Below are positions 28,935 through 36,907 of a stretch of 64,000 bases of DNA, piece after piece. The translations under genes and the position numbers were made by a program. Source of the DNA: PALSA-129 sp963842505 (GTDB taxonomy: Bacteria > Acidobacteriota > Terriglobia > Bryobacterales > Bryobacteraceae); contig CAWJGZ010000002.1 in assembly GCA_963842505.1 (NCBI GenBank), positions 620,001-684,000 of the forward strand, written 5' to 3'. The notes under the pieces are model-generated. The model saw nothing but the letters and a program-made list of their open reading frames with translations, ran no database searches and was not told where the DNA came from. How positions within the stretch are numbered: position 1 is the stretch's first letter; each line of letters starts with the position of its first letter.

Positions 28935-29442
28935 TCACCAGCAGCGGGCAAAGCGGAGCTATGCACTTCGCCGACACTGATTCCGATCGGCAAAGCCGAG
29001 CGGCTCCAGAACAGCGACAACCACCGCGTGGCCATCTTCGCCTTGGGCGCGCTGGTTCCCATGGCCGAAGAGATTGCGCAAGCTGTGGAGCGAAGGCATC
29101 TCCGCGGCGGTCACCAATGCGCGCTTCGCCAAGCCCATCAACGTCGAAATGCTGGACTTCTTCGCCCGGAGTGTCGATGTCATTCTGACGCTGGAGGACC
29201 ATGCGCTGCGCGGGGGTTTGGCAGCGTGGTGTTAGAAGAGCTGAGTAACTTGAGGTTAGCGACGCCGGTAGTACGAGTCGGCTGGCCCGACCAGTTCATC
29301 GCGCGTGGTAAGATCGCCCCGCCGCGCGCTAACTACGGCATCGGACACAGCTATCGGGAAGTTACGGCCTGTGCTGGCGGCTGCTCAGAAGACCGCCGGT
29401 GCTGTTAGTGGTGCGGCCGTGCGAGCCGGGCAGAGCTTCTAA
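28935..29442 (+). pseudogene. dxs: 3' relic of 1-deoxy-D-xylulose-5-phosphate synthase
   Basis: Only the last ~165 codons of a DXS-like gene are recognisable, spread over frames. The first piece (to about 29079) reads IPIGKAERLQ, VAIFALGALVPMAEEIA. The second (from 29080) reads LWSEGISAAVTNARFAKP, VEMLDFFARSVDVILTLEDH. The third (from 29217) reads FGSVVLEELSNL, VVRVGWPDQFI. The fourth (from 29344) reads IGKLRPVLAAAQKTAGAV, ending at TAA 29440-29442. Switches fall near 29080, at the G5 run 29212-29216 and near 29343. The thiamine-binding N-terminal three quarters are absent; the efp start lies under 90 bases away. A dead remnant or a junction artefact fits best. Confidence 0.8.
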
Positions 29443-29555
29443 GCGGCTGTAATCACTGATCATAAGCGGCAGCCCGGCCGGGAGGCAAGGGTGCCCGGAT
29501 CGAAAGCGGACCGGAATATGTCGGATACGACAACAGATATTAACATCTTTTTCTG

Positions 29556-29584
29556 TTGCTTTGCGCCGAAATTTGTGGTAATAG
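29556..29584 (+). promoter_or_regulatory. Candidate sigma70-type promoter
   Basis: TTGCTT (29556-29561) and TAATAG (29579-29584) are separated by exactly 17 bases, in an AT-richer patch between the dxs relic and the HTH gene. It would start a transcript with an approximately 190-base leader ahead of the ATG at 29786. Prediction from spacing and consensus only. Confidence 0.35.
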
Positions 29585-29610
29585 GACTCATGGCACTCGA
29601 CCTGAAGGCT

Positions 29611-29743
29611 TGGCAGGTTGGCGTCCGAGCCCGGTCCGGCCTGCCAGGAATTTCGCTAACGTCGGCAAGCCCCCTTTGGGGCGCTAGAGTACAGGTTCGG
29701 GCTTGCCAGCGGTACGGGCGCTTGCACGCGCGCTCCGTGCGAG
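29611..29743 (+). promoter_or_regulatory. Structured leader with three hairpins upstream of the HTH gene
   Basis: Three stem-loops can be drawn in sequence: TGGCAGG (29611-29617) with CCTGCCA (29640-29646); GGCAAGCCC (29664-29672) with GGGCTTGCC (29699-29707), which encloses a competing GCCCC/GGGGC stem at 29669-29682; and CTTGCACG (29721-29728) with CGTGCGAG (29736-29743). The nested alternative stems resemble an attenuator or structured 5' leader. It matches no riboswitch class I know. The remainder of 29443-29785 holds only the promoter candidate above and no convincing gene. Confidence 0.4.
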
Positions 29744-29785
29744 GGCTTGGGCCGTAACCCCCCGTCGGGCCATGAGGAAAAGCTG

Positions 29786-30862
29786 ATGGGTTCGCCCGTT
29801 GTCGGTCCCCAGCGCGAGGGGGACGTCTTTAGCGTCCCCGATCCGAGGGTCAGCGACGCCCTGCGCTTCATGGGAGCGAACCTGCATGACTGTTCGCTGA
29901 CGGTCGCCGACGTCGCAGCCCAAGCCGGTCTCTCGCGTTCGGGCTTCTCGCGCTTGTTTAAGGTCGAGACCGGCTCAAGCCCCGGGCGGATGCTTGCGAG
30001 GATGCGGGTGCAGCTTGCAGGCGATCTGCTCTCCGGCAAGGGGGCTTGGCAAGTGAAGGAAGTGGTCGCCCGAGCCGGGTTCCGGCGTTCGGATGTGTTC
30101 GCGCGCGCTTTTCGCGAATGGTACGGTACGACGCCGAGCGAATTCCGGCGGAGCCTGGCGGTATGTTCGTGGCTAGGCATAGGGTGGCTGCCGGAGCTAG
30201 ATGCAACAAATTGCAAAGAAATAGCGCAAATTGCAAACTGTTTGGTACTTGACGGAAACCGGGATGACCGAGATACTCAGATCCGTAATACCCGAAACAG
30301 TCGCCCGGATGGAGAGGCCGATGGGCGGCTCCGCATCCGGCAGAAACCTGAAAGGAAAGGAACGGCACGGCTTATGCGTGCAGGCCTGACTGGTGTTTTA
30401 CATATCGAACGGCTGAGTTTGGAGTGGCTGATAGCCGCATTCACCGGCATCGCCATCGCTTCGGCGACCGTCTCCGCGCCTGCCATGGCGGCGGACGACA
30501 TAGGGAGGTTCGTCTACGTTCAGTCCGCCACCGCGGGGTCTGTCACAAATGGGCCGACTGGCCGGTCTATCCCGGTCGAGGCGCGGCTTGTGAACGCCTC
30601 CGACCAAGTGATCACGGCCTACACCCTCAGCGTCGAGGTGACCCTCGCGACCGGAGAGCAATTCAAGGGCGAGATCACCCGCGACATGGTCTCGGCTTTG
30701 GTCTACGAGAGGGTCGGCGACACGGCGCCGGCCGGATATGTTTTTGGTCCCGGCCAAACTACCGGATCAACGATCTTCGTCAAGCTCCCCGGCAACGTAG
30801 CTGACCCCGTGGTCGTGGCGGGGGTTCTCGGCCGAGGTACCCATGATCGCCCTTGGCGATAA
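29786..30862 (+). CDS. AraC-type HTH domain running in frame into a secreted-type domain
   Basis: ATG 29786 has AGGA ~8 bases upstream. Residues ~18-120 are a two-helix-turn-helix AraC DNA-binding domain (LTVADVAAQAGLSRSGFSRLF and VKEVVARAGFRRSDVFARAF, each a recognition unit, then TTPSEFR). A ~70-residue nondescript linker follows. Residue 197 is an internal Met (30374) that starts what looks like a separate exported protein: LEWLIAAFTGIAIASATV and a cleavage-like APAMAAD. Two genes in one frame, with the second starting at 30374 (purine-rich AAGGAA upstream), is as likely as a true fusion. The frame ends early at 30862 through a probable extra G in 30820-30824. Confidence 0.6.
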   Translation: MGSPVVGPQREGDVFSVPDPRVSDALRFMGANLHDCSLTVADVAAQAGLSRSGFSRLFKVETGSSPGRMLARMRVQLAGDLLSGKGAWQVKEVVARAGFRRSDVFARAFREWYGTTPSEFRRSLAVCSWLGIGWLPELDATNCKEIAQIANCLVLDGNRDDRDTQIRNTRNSRPDGEADGRLRIRQKPERKGTARLMRAGLTGVLHIERLSLEWLIAAFTGIAIASATVSAPAMAADDIGRFVYVQSATAGSVTNGPTGRSIPVEARLVNASDQVITAYTLSVEVTLATGEQFKGEITRDMVSALVYERVGDTAPAGYVFGPGQTTGSTIFVKLPGNVADPVVVAGVLGRGTHDRPWR

Positions 30863-31238
30863 AACCGCCCTCGGCTCCGACGAGGCCATTGCGCGGCTCG
30901 CGGCCATGCGGAGAATGGACGCCGAGGAGGCCCAGGACGTGGCGGGGGCCTTGGCTACTCTCCAGGGCGCGCCCGACATCCCTGCTGCGATACATCTTCT
31001 GATCTCGAAAGCGTCGATCGACGCCCGCCAGTCGACCGACGCTAGGCAGGAGTCGCCCGGCCATGGAAAGGCCCAACGGCATCTGGCGTTCCTCCAAAGC
31101 TTTGCTGCGCCGCTGGCCGAGCACCCCGAGGCCTTGATCCCCTACATGAAGTTTTGGCAGGTTCGGGCGCAGGTACTCCTGGAGCACGCATCCGTCCATC
31201 GGCTCGGGGCAGCCGTGAAACAGGGGGGTGGCCGATGA
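30843..31238 (+). CDS. C-terminal part of the secreted protein, shifted frame
   Basis: A 131-residue stretch beginning MIALGDKTALGSDEAIARLAA and continuing as helices. It overlaps the end of the previous frame by 20 bases. If one G of the G5 run at 30820-30824 is dropped, the previous frame continues VVVAGFSAEVPMIALGDKTA without interruption. This would give one exported protein from 30374 to 31238 (287 residues): signal peptide, beta-rich domain (VEARLVNASDQVITAYTLSV), then a helical C-terminus. The stop overlaps the start of the next gene (ATGA at 31235-31238). No known family assigned. Confidence 0.6.
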   Translation: MIALGDKTALGSDEAIARLAAMRRMDAEEAQDVAGALATLQGAPDIPAAIHLLISKASIDARQSTDARQESPGHGKAQRHLAFLQSFAAPLAEHPEALIPYMKFWQVRAQVLLEHASVHRLGAAVKQGGGR

Positions 31239-32606
31239 GAACCAACTCTGCGCTCGATTTGCCGGACCATGATGTGGGCCATACTGACCTCCGGTGGCGC
31301 CCTTCAGGTCCACGCCCAGATCACCTTCTGCTGCAGCGACGCGTGCGTGGGTACCTTTGAAGGCACCACATCCACCTGCGCCTTGCTCAACCTCGGGGCC
31401 GGGGTGCCATACACGGTCTGGGACAGCGGGTCGTACATATATCCAATATCGAACCCCAATGGCACCATCGGCGTAGGGGAAGGCCAGGTATCGGGCAACC
31501 AGGTGTCTGCTACTGGGGCCTGCGTCTCGTACTATGCGGTGGCTCCGACCACATGGGTTGGCGACGATGGGAGTTCGGGCGGCTCCTCAGGGGTCTGGTG
31601 CGACGGTGCCTACTACAGCGACACGGGCCTTTGGGGTATCGTGCCGGTGCCAATAGACACCAACCTCTTCGACGCGTGGTGCGAATACCCGTACTGTATG
31701 ACTGGCTGCTCGCAGCTCGATGGTAGCGCTTGCGGCACGTGCGGCAGTTACAACTGCGACGGGGACTGCATCGACCCCTGCTGGAACGACGACCCCCCCG
31801 GCAGCGGTGACGGAGGCGGTGGCGGCGGGAACCAGTGCGACGGGGACGGCAGCGGGTGCGACTGCGACGGACAGAATGACTGGTGCTCGACTGACGGCGA
31901 CTGCAGCAGTAGGGAGGACTTGATTTGCGACCCTGGCAGTTGCACTTGTCAACCCGGCGACTACGACGATCCAATTCTAATCGACATCAGCGGCGCGGGA
32001 CTTCTTCTAACTAACATCCAAAACGGAGTACGATTCGATATCCTGGCCGATGGAAGGCCCCCGCAGCTCGCCTGGAGCGCGGCGGGTTCGGAGGTTGGGT
32101 TCCTTGCGTTGGACCGGAACGGAAACGGGAAAATCGACAGTGGCGCTGAGCTGTTCACCGGGATCTCGCCGCAAGGCACGGTGACACGGCCGAGCAACGG
32201 ATCGGCCGGCACCACGCCCGTTCGCCTTCAATCGGACATGAAGGCCGCCGCCGTGTCCCGCGGCACCGGCCAGCGAAAGCTGGCGGCGACACCGCGAAAA
32301 ACCGGGATTGCCGCGCTGGCCTTTTTTGACCAGCCTGCCAACGGTGGAAACGGCGACGGCAAGATCGATCCGCAAGACGCAGTCTACTCCCGGCTGCTGG
32401 TCTGGGTCGACAAGAACCACGACGGCATCTCGCAGCCGGACGAGCTTTTTACTCTCGCGGAACTCGGGATTACCTCGATCTCACTGAACCCCGAACGGGC
32501 CGGGTGGACGGACGCCTACGGCAACAAAGTCAGCTCCAAGGTGACCGTGGTCCGTAACGGCGTGGCGCAATGGGCGTACGATGTGTTCCTAACCGCGACC
32601 AAGTAG
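31235..32606 (+). CDS. Cys-rich secreted protein with EF-hand-like calcium loops, start region frame-broken
   Basis: The uninterrupted frame starts at ATG 31269 (445 residues). The coupled start at 31235 joins it if one A of GAGAACC (31240-31241) is removed, giving a signal peptide MRPTLRSICRTMMWAILTS with cleavage near VHAQ and a 456-residue protein. The first ~215 mature residues hold 22 cysteines with Gly/Asp-rich spacers (YNCDGDCIDPC, SGCDCDGQNDWC). The rest has none, but carries calcium-loop motifs DRNGNGKIDSG, GNGDGKIDPQD and DKNHDGISQPDE. An extracellular, disulfide-stabilised, calcium-binding protein is inferred; function unknown. A DsbA-like gene follows. Confidence 0.7.
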
Positions 32607-32680
32607 GCCTGCCCCTAGCCTTGGCCAGGATAAATGGGCCCACATGTGATTCTGGTGTACGCGAAATAGCGGCACCCTTT

Positions 32681-32717
32681 CGCGGGCTGTTTCACCTTGA
32701 TGATGGGACAGCCCGCG
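32681..32717. promoter_or_regulatory. Perfect 10-base inverted repeat ahead of the DsbA-like gene
   Basis: CGCGGGCTGT (32681-32690) is matched by ACAGCCCGCG (32708-32717) with a 17-base spacer, ending 20 bases before the ATG at 32738. It could be the terminator of the Cys-rich gene (no T tract), an operator, or a leader hairpin occluding the ribosome site. Confidence 0.5.
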
Positions 32718-32737
32718 TTCTAATCGCGAGGTCCATC

Positions 32738-33724
32738 ATGCAAGCCAATCGAATCGTAACGGTAGCGCTGCCCTTAGTCGTCTTATTGGGCGCCTCCGGC
32801 GTGACCGCCAAGGCCCAATGTCCCCCGCTTCGGGACGCCGACCGCGCCAAGCTGATCGACTACGTGCAGAAGAAATACAAGACACCCGGCTCGATGAAGC
32901 TCGAGATTGGCGAAACCTCCTTCGTCAATTCCACGTGCTACCGGAAGCTCCTGTTCCAGGCGGCGGGCGGGACATCGCCCTTCCGGCTTGAATTGATCGC
33001 TTCGCCCGATCTGCGCTTTCTCACCAGGGATCTGCTGGATTCCACGATCGACCCGATCGTGGAGGAGCGGCAGAAGGCCGAGGCTCTGGCGGCCGGACTG
33101 ACGCGCGGTAATCTTCCGGTGCGGGGCAAGCCGGACGCTCCCGTCACCATCGCGGTCTTCTCGGATTTCCAGTGCCCGTACTGCGCGCGGTTCGCAGCCA
33201 TGATGAAGGAGGTTCCGCCGGCCGAGGCGGACAAGGTGCGGCTGGTGTTCCATAACCTCCCGCTGCCCATGCATCCGTGGGCGCGGCCGGCGGCGGAAGC
33301 CGCGGCTTGCGCGCAGGAGCAAGGCAATGAGTATTTCTGGGCGCTGCACGATTTCATGTTCGAGCAGCAGAAGGACCTCAACCGCGAAAACCTGGTGGGC
33401 AGACTGGCCGACGTGACCAAGGGCCTTACGGGATTCGATCAGGGCAAATTCGCCGTATGCGTGATGGAACGGAAGACGGCGCCGCAAGTGGATGAGGCCG
33501 TGGCCTTCGCGCAGCGTAACGGCATCAACGCCACGCCGACCGCTTTTATCAACGGCCAGAAGACGCAGATAGTGGCGCCGGAACAGCTCCGCACGTTGAT
33601 CCGGCAGCTCAGCGAAGGCGCGAAACCGGCGTCGGGCGGCGCGGACCCGGGGAGCGTCAAACGAGAACCGGTAGTACCGTCTTCAAACCGGGAGCCGTCC
33701 AAATGCAAGGGCGGGAATTGGTAG
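32738..33724 (+). CDS. DsbA-like exported thiol-disulfide oxidoreductase
   Basis: The start at 32738 (MQANRIVTVALPLVVLLGA) supplies a signal peptide; 328 residues. An N-terminal ~100-residue domain (RAKLIDYVQKKYKTP) precedes a DsbA/thioredoxin_4 fold from ~125. The active site is FSDFQCPYCARF (Cys146, Cys149), with the cis-Pro in NATPTAFINGQ. The C-terminal ~35 residues are low-complexity. This layout is frequent in Acidobacteriota and related to DsbA/BdbD-type oxidases. Its place directly after a 22-cysteine secreted protein suggests it helps form disulfides there; this is inference. Confidence 0.85.
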   Translation: MQANRIVTVALPLVVLLGASGVTAKAQCPPLRDADRAKLIDYVQKKYKTPGSMKLEIGETSFVNSTCYRKLLFQAAGGTSPFRLELIASPDLRFLTRDLLDSTIDPIVEERQKAEALAAGLTRGNLPVRGKPDAPVTIAVFSDFQCPYCARFAAMMKEVPPAEADKVRLVFHNLPLPMHPWARPAAEAAACAQEQGNEYFWALHDFMFEQQKDLNRENLVGRLADVTKGLTGFDQGKFAVCVMERKTAPQVDEAVAFAQRNGINATPTAFINGQKTQIVAPEQLRTLIRQLSEGAKPASGGADPGSVKREPVVPSSNREPSKCKGGNW

Positions 33725-33743
33725 CAGCTCCCGTTTTGCAGCG

Positions 33744-34772
33744 CTATTGCAGTTGCACCAGACGCTCGCCCTGCCGCTCATTCACCGTCGCCGGCGTCAG
33801 ATCCTGTTTGCCGCGCCAGAAATCCATGTAGGAGATCTGGTGCACACAGGCCACCGTGCAGTGCGGCGCGCAGCTCTTTTCCGTGCGGTACTCGCGGCGA
33901 AGGTCTTCCACGGTGTACTCTGCCAGCGGTTTTCCGGGGTAGCCGCGCTGCTGCGAACAGTAATGCGCCAGGCCGTTTTCGCAGATGTAGAGGTAGCGCG
34001 CGCCGGCGCGGCAGCGCCAGTGGTTGGGCTTGCCGTGCGCGATGTTGTCCTGGAAGTAATTGATGCGCGCGTAGCTCGATTTTTCCATGGCGCGCATGGC
34101 GGTGTAGACTTCACGCTCTTCGTTTTGCAATGGTTGCAACTGGCCGTCGCCGTCGTGAATGATGCCCACCGTGGACGTGAATCCCAGCTCGATCGAGCGC
34201 TTGCCGATCGCCAGGGCGTCTTTGGGAGTCTGGATGCCGCCGCCCACCACCGAATTGATGTTCACGTGAAAATCGGCGTATTCGGCCAGCAATTGCAGCT
34301 TCTTATCGAGCACCTTGAGGCTCTTCTTGGAGACGCCGTCGGGCATGACGTTGTCGATGGAAATCTGCAGGTGGTCGAGTCCGGCGCGGTTGAGCCGCCG
34401 GATGCGCTCGGCGGTCAGCAGGTAGCCGTTGGTGATCATGCCGGCAATCATGCCGCGCTTGCGGATCCGCGTGATGATCAGGTCCAGGTCGGGATGCAGC
34501 AGCGGTTCGCCGCCGGAAATGGTAACGATACTGGTCCCCAGTTGAGCCAGGCGGTCCAGGCGTTGGTACATCACGTCGACCGAGACCGGCTTGGAGTGGT
34601 CATCGTATTCGTTGCAATACGCACACGCCAGATTGCAGCGGCGCATCGGGATCACGTGAGCCAGAATCGGATGGTCTGTGGAAACCAAGCCCTTACCGAT
34701 CATCCGGAATTCCCGGACGCGGCGGCTGACAGCTTTCCAACCCCTCCTGAGACGTATGGACAAGTGCGGCAT
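33744..34772 (-). CDS. Radical SAM enzyme with SPASM-like C-terminus
   Basis: A 342-residue protein. The [4Fe-4S]-SAM motif is CNLACAYC (Cys46, Cys50, Cys53), followed by ISGGEPLLHPD and a (beta/alpha) barrel through residue ~250. The C-terminal third holds seven further cysteines (WRCRAG, YICENG, HYCSQQ, CAPHCTVACVHQ) as in SPASM/twitch domains that bind auxiliary clusters. SPASM enzymes modify peptides or proteins, but many have other roles and no precursor peptide is visible. A start at residue 24 (MIGKGLVST) is possible. It is convergent with the DsbA-like gene (19-base gap). Confidence 0.8.
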   Translation of the reverse strand: MPHLSIRLRRGWKAVSRRVREFRMIGKGLVSTDHPILAHVIPMRRCNLACAYCNEYDDHSKPVSVDVMYQRLDRLAQLGTSIVTISGGEPLLHPDLDLIITRIRKRGMIAGMITNGYLLTAERIRRLNRAGLDHLQISIDNVMPDGVSKKSLKVLDKKLQLLAEYADFHVNINSVVGGGIQTPKDALAIGKRSIELGFTSTVGIIHDGDGQLQPLQNEEREVYTAMRAMEKSSYARINYFQDNIAHGKPNHWRCRAGARYLYICENGLAHYCSQQRGYPGKPLAEYTVEDLRREYRTEKSCAPHCTVACVHQISYMDFWRGKQDLTPATVNERQGERLVQLQ

Positions 34773-35099
34773 ACCGCGAAGTTCTTCTATTACAACACAG
34801 GCACGTTATTTTGCCGAGGATTCGCGGGCGATTGGCGGGGAATCGGGGTCGAACGGTAGAGATGGGGATGGAAAAGAGCGTCCGTCAGCAATGCTCCACC
34901 TTGCCGGGCCGCCGGAGACGTGCGTCCACCAGCCAGGAAAGGCCGAAGCCCGTTTGCGGACCCCATGGTTCCCGCGCGCCGGGAGTGTCTCCAGTTAAAA
35001 GGTTGGCCGTCACGGCTGGGCCATCAACACTTGTTACGCAATTTGACACTCGTCCTCCGCCAGTGATAAATGTAGGGTTCTTTAAACAGAGGAGATCCG
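34773..35099. other. Intergenic region upstream of nuoC
   Basis: These 327 bases separate the radical SAM gene from the Complex I cluster, and neither strand holds a convincing coding frame. In particular there is no trace of nuoA or nuoB, which usually precede nuoC. The right end carries a strong ribosome site (GAGGAG, 35089-35094) for the ATG at 35100, and the promoter of the cluster must lie here. Confidence 0.6.
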
Positions 35100-35727
35100 A
35101 TGGCTGACGAGCAAAAGCCCGAGGGGCTCGCAGGCGCCCTCGCCTGCCGGGGGTGCGGCGGGCAAGCCAGCGCCGCCGAAGCCCACTCCGGCGGCCGCGC
35201 CTCCAAAGCCGCCCGCCGTCATGGCAGCTACCCCGTGGGACAGCGATCTGGCGCGCGAAATTAAGGAAAGATTCGGCGACCGGATCGGCGAAACGTCCAC
35301 CTACCTGGGACAGAATTTCATCGTCGCCAAACCGGACGCCGCCATCTCCTTGCTGGAATACCTGAAGCTGGAAGCCGACTTCGACTACCTGGTGGACATC
35401 ACGGCTGTCGATTGGCCCAAACGGCCCGAGCGTTTCGACCTGGTCTACATTGTGTATAGCTTCGCGCGGAACGAACGGGTGCGGATCAAGACTTATATTG
35501 CCGAGGGATTCAAACCGGAAACGGCCGTCGGCGTCCACTTGACGGCCAACTGGCTGGAGCGCGAGGTCTTCGACATGTTCGGCATCGAGTTTGAGGGCCA
35601 CCCCGACCTGCGCCGTATCCTCCTGCCGGAGGAGTGGCAGGGGTACCCGTTGCGCAAGGATTACAGCATTCTTCAGCAGGATGACCGTTGGGTTCAGGAA
35701 AACCTCGGCATCGAGAGCGGCCAGTGA
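35100..35727 (+). CDS. nuoC: NADH-quinone oxidoreductase subunit C, frame broken near the start
   Basis: NuoC belongs to the peripheral arm of Complex I. The conserved part runs from ATG 35221 (MAATPWDSDLAREIKERFGD) and includes the 30-kDa-subunit signature ERFDLVYIVYSF, LEREVFDMFGIEFEGHPDLRR and GYPLRKDY. The strong GAGGAG site, however, serves ATG 35100. Removing one G of the G4 run 35123-35126 joins the two into a 208-residue protein with a Pro/Ala-rich N-terminal extension (PAPPKPTPAAAPPKPPA). The extension is therefore probably real and the break a single-base insertion. Confidence 0.88.
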
Positions 35728-35734
35728 CATCAGT

Positions 35735-36847
35735 ATGCCCGATGCGACATTTCTAGATTCGACCGAGTTAGTGCTCAATATGGGTCCGCAGCACCCGTCT
35801 ACCCACGGCGTGCTGCGAGTGATCCTCAAACTGGACGGCGAGAAGGTGCTGGGGACGGATTGCGTCATCGGATACCTGCATCGCGGCGTAGAGAAGATTG
35901 CGGAGCACCGCACTTACGCCCAGTTCAACCCCTACGTGGACCGCATGGACTACGTGGCGGCGGTGTCGAACGGCCTGGGCTATTGCCTGGCCGTGGAGAA
36001 ACTGCTGAACGTGGAGGCGCCGCCCCGCGCGCAGGCCGTGCGGGTGATTCTCACGGAGCTGAACCGCATCGCCAGCCACCTGGTTTGGCTGGGCACGCAC
36101 GCGCTGGATATCGGGGCCGTCACGCCGCTTTTTTACTGCCTGCGGGAACGCGAGGAAGCTCTCAAAATCCTGGAGAAGTATTGTGGCGCGCGGCTCACCA
36201 CGCACGCCTTCCGTATCGGCGGGCTGCAGTATGAGACGTACGAAGGCTTCGAGCGGGAAGTGCTGGACTTCTGCAAAATGTTCCCGCCGAAGGTGGACGA
36301 ATACGAAGAGCTGCTCACCAACAACCGCATCTGGAAGGCGCGGTTGGTCAATGTGGGAATCCTGCGCGCCGAGGAATGCAAAGAATACGGCATCACCGGG
36401 CCGGTTTTGCGCGCATCGGGCGTGAAGTGGGACCTGCGCAAGGCGCAGCCGTACTCGGGTTACGAAAAATACGATTTTGAAATCCCCACCGGGACGAATG
36501 GCGACACCTACGACCGGTATCTTGTCCGCATGCGGGAAATGCGGCAAGCCGTTCGCATCATGGAACAGGCCGTCGAAGCCATTCCGGAAGGCCCGATCAT
36601 GGGAAAAGTCGGGAAGGTGATTAAACCGCCGGTCGGTGAAGCATACGTTTCCATCGAAGCGGCCAAGGGCGAGTTGGGTTATTACGTCGTCAGCGACGGA
36701 TCCACGCAGCCATACCGGTGCCGCGTTCGGCCGCCGTCGTTTGTCAATCTGCAGGCGCTCGGCCGGATGGTCCGGGGCGGCCTCGTGGCCGACGTCGTAG
36801 CCGTGATCGGAACGTTGGATATTGTGTTGGGAGAGGTTGATCGATGA
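35735..36847 (+). CDS. nuoD: NADH-quinone oxidoreductase subunit D
   Basis: The start at 35735 (MPDATFLDSTELVLNMGPQ) gives 370 residues, the 49-kDa subunit that forms the quinone site with NuoB. Landmarks are GPQHPSTHGVLRVILKLDGE, GYLHRGVEKIAEHRTY, ELNRIASHLVWLG, GARLTTHAFRIGG and RPPSFVNLQALGRMV (each quoted in part). It follows nuoC by seven bases and precedes nuoI by 104 bases. Confidence 0.96.
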   Translation: MPDATFLDSTELVLNMGPQHPSTHGVLRVILKLDGEKVLGTDCVIGYLHRGVEKIAEHRTYAQFNPYVDRMDYVAAVSNGLGYCLAVEKLLNVEAPPRAQAVRVILTELNRIASHLVWLGTHALDIGAVTPLFYCLREREEALKILEKYCGARLTTHAFRIGGLQYETYEGFEREVLDFCKMFPPKVDEYEELLTNNRIWKARLVNVGILRAEECKEYGITGPVLRASGVKWDLRKAQPYSGYEKYDFEIPTGTNGDTYDRYLVRMREMRQAVRIMEQAVEAIPEGPIMGKVGKVIKPPVGEAYVSIEAAKGELGYYVVSDGSTQPYRCRVRPPSFVNLQALGRMVRGGLVADVVAVIGTLDIVLGEVDR

Positions 36848-36907
36848 GGCAAGAGAGAAGCCGGAAGCCGCCGGTCAGCACTCGGAATGACGAAGGCGGA
36901 GCGGGTA

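Noticed and set aside
29611..29743. Integron attC or tRNA-like structure in the leader
   Set aside because: No attC core pair (RYYYAAC/GTTRRRY) fits, no integrase is nearby, and no cloverleaf can be drawn.
11725..31245. Idea that GAGACC is depleted as a restriction site and the extra A reflects avoidance
   Set aside because: Intact GAGACC or GGTCTC occurs in several genes here (for example near 8253, 9854, 10196 and 14951), so it is not avoided.
33744..34772. RiPP cluster built around the SPASM radical SAM gene
   Set aside because: No short precursor peptide, RRE domain or peptidase-transporter pair is adjacent; the neighbouring Cys-rich protein is large and on the other strand.
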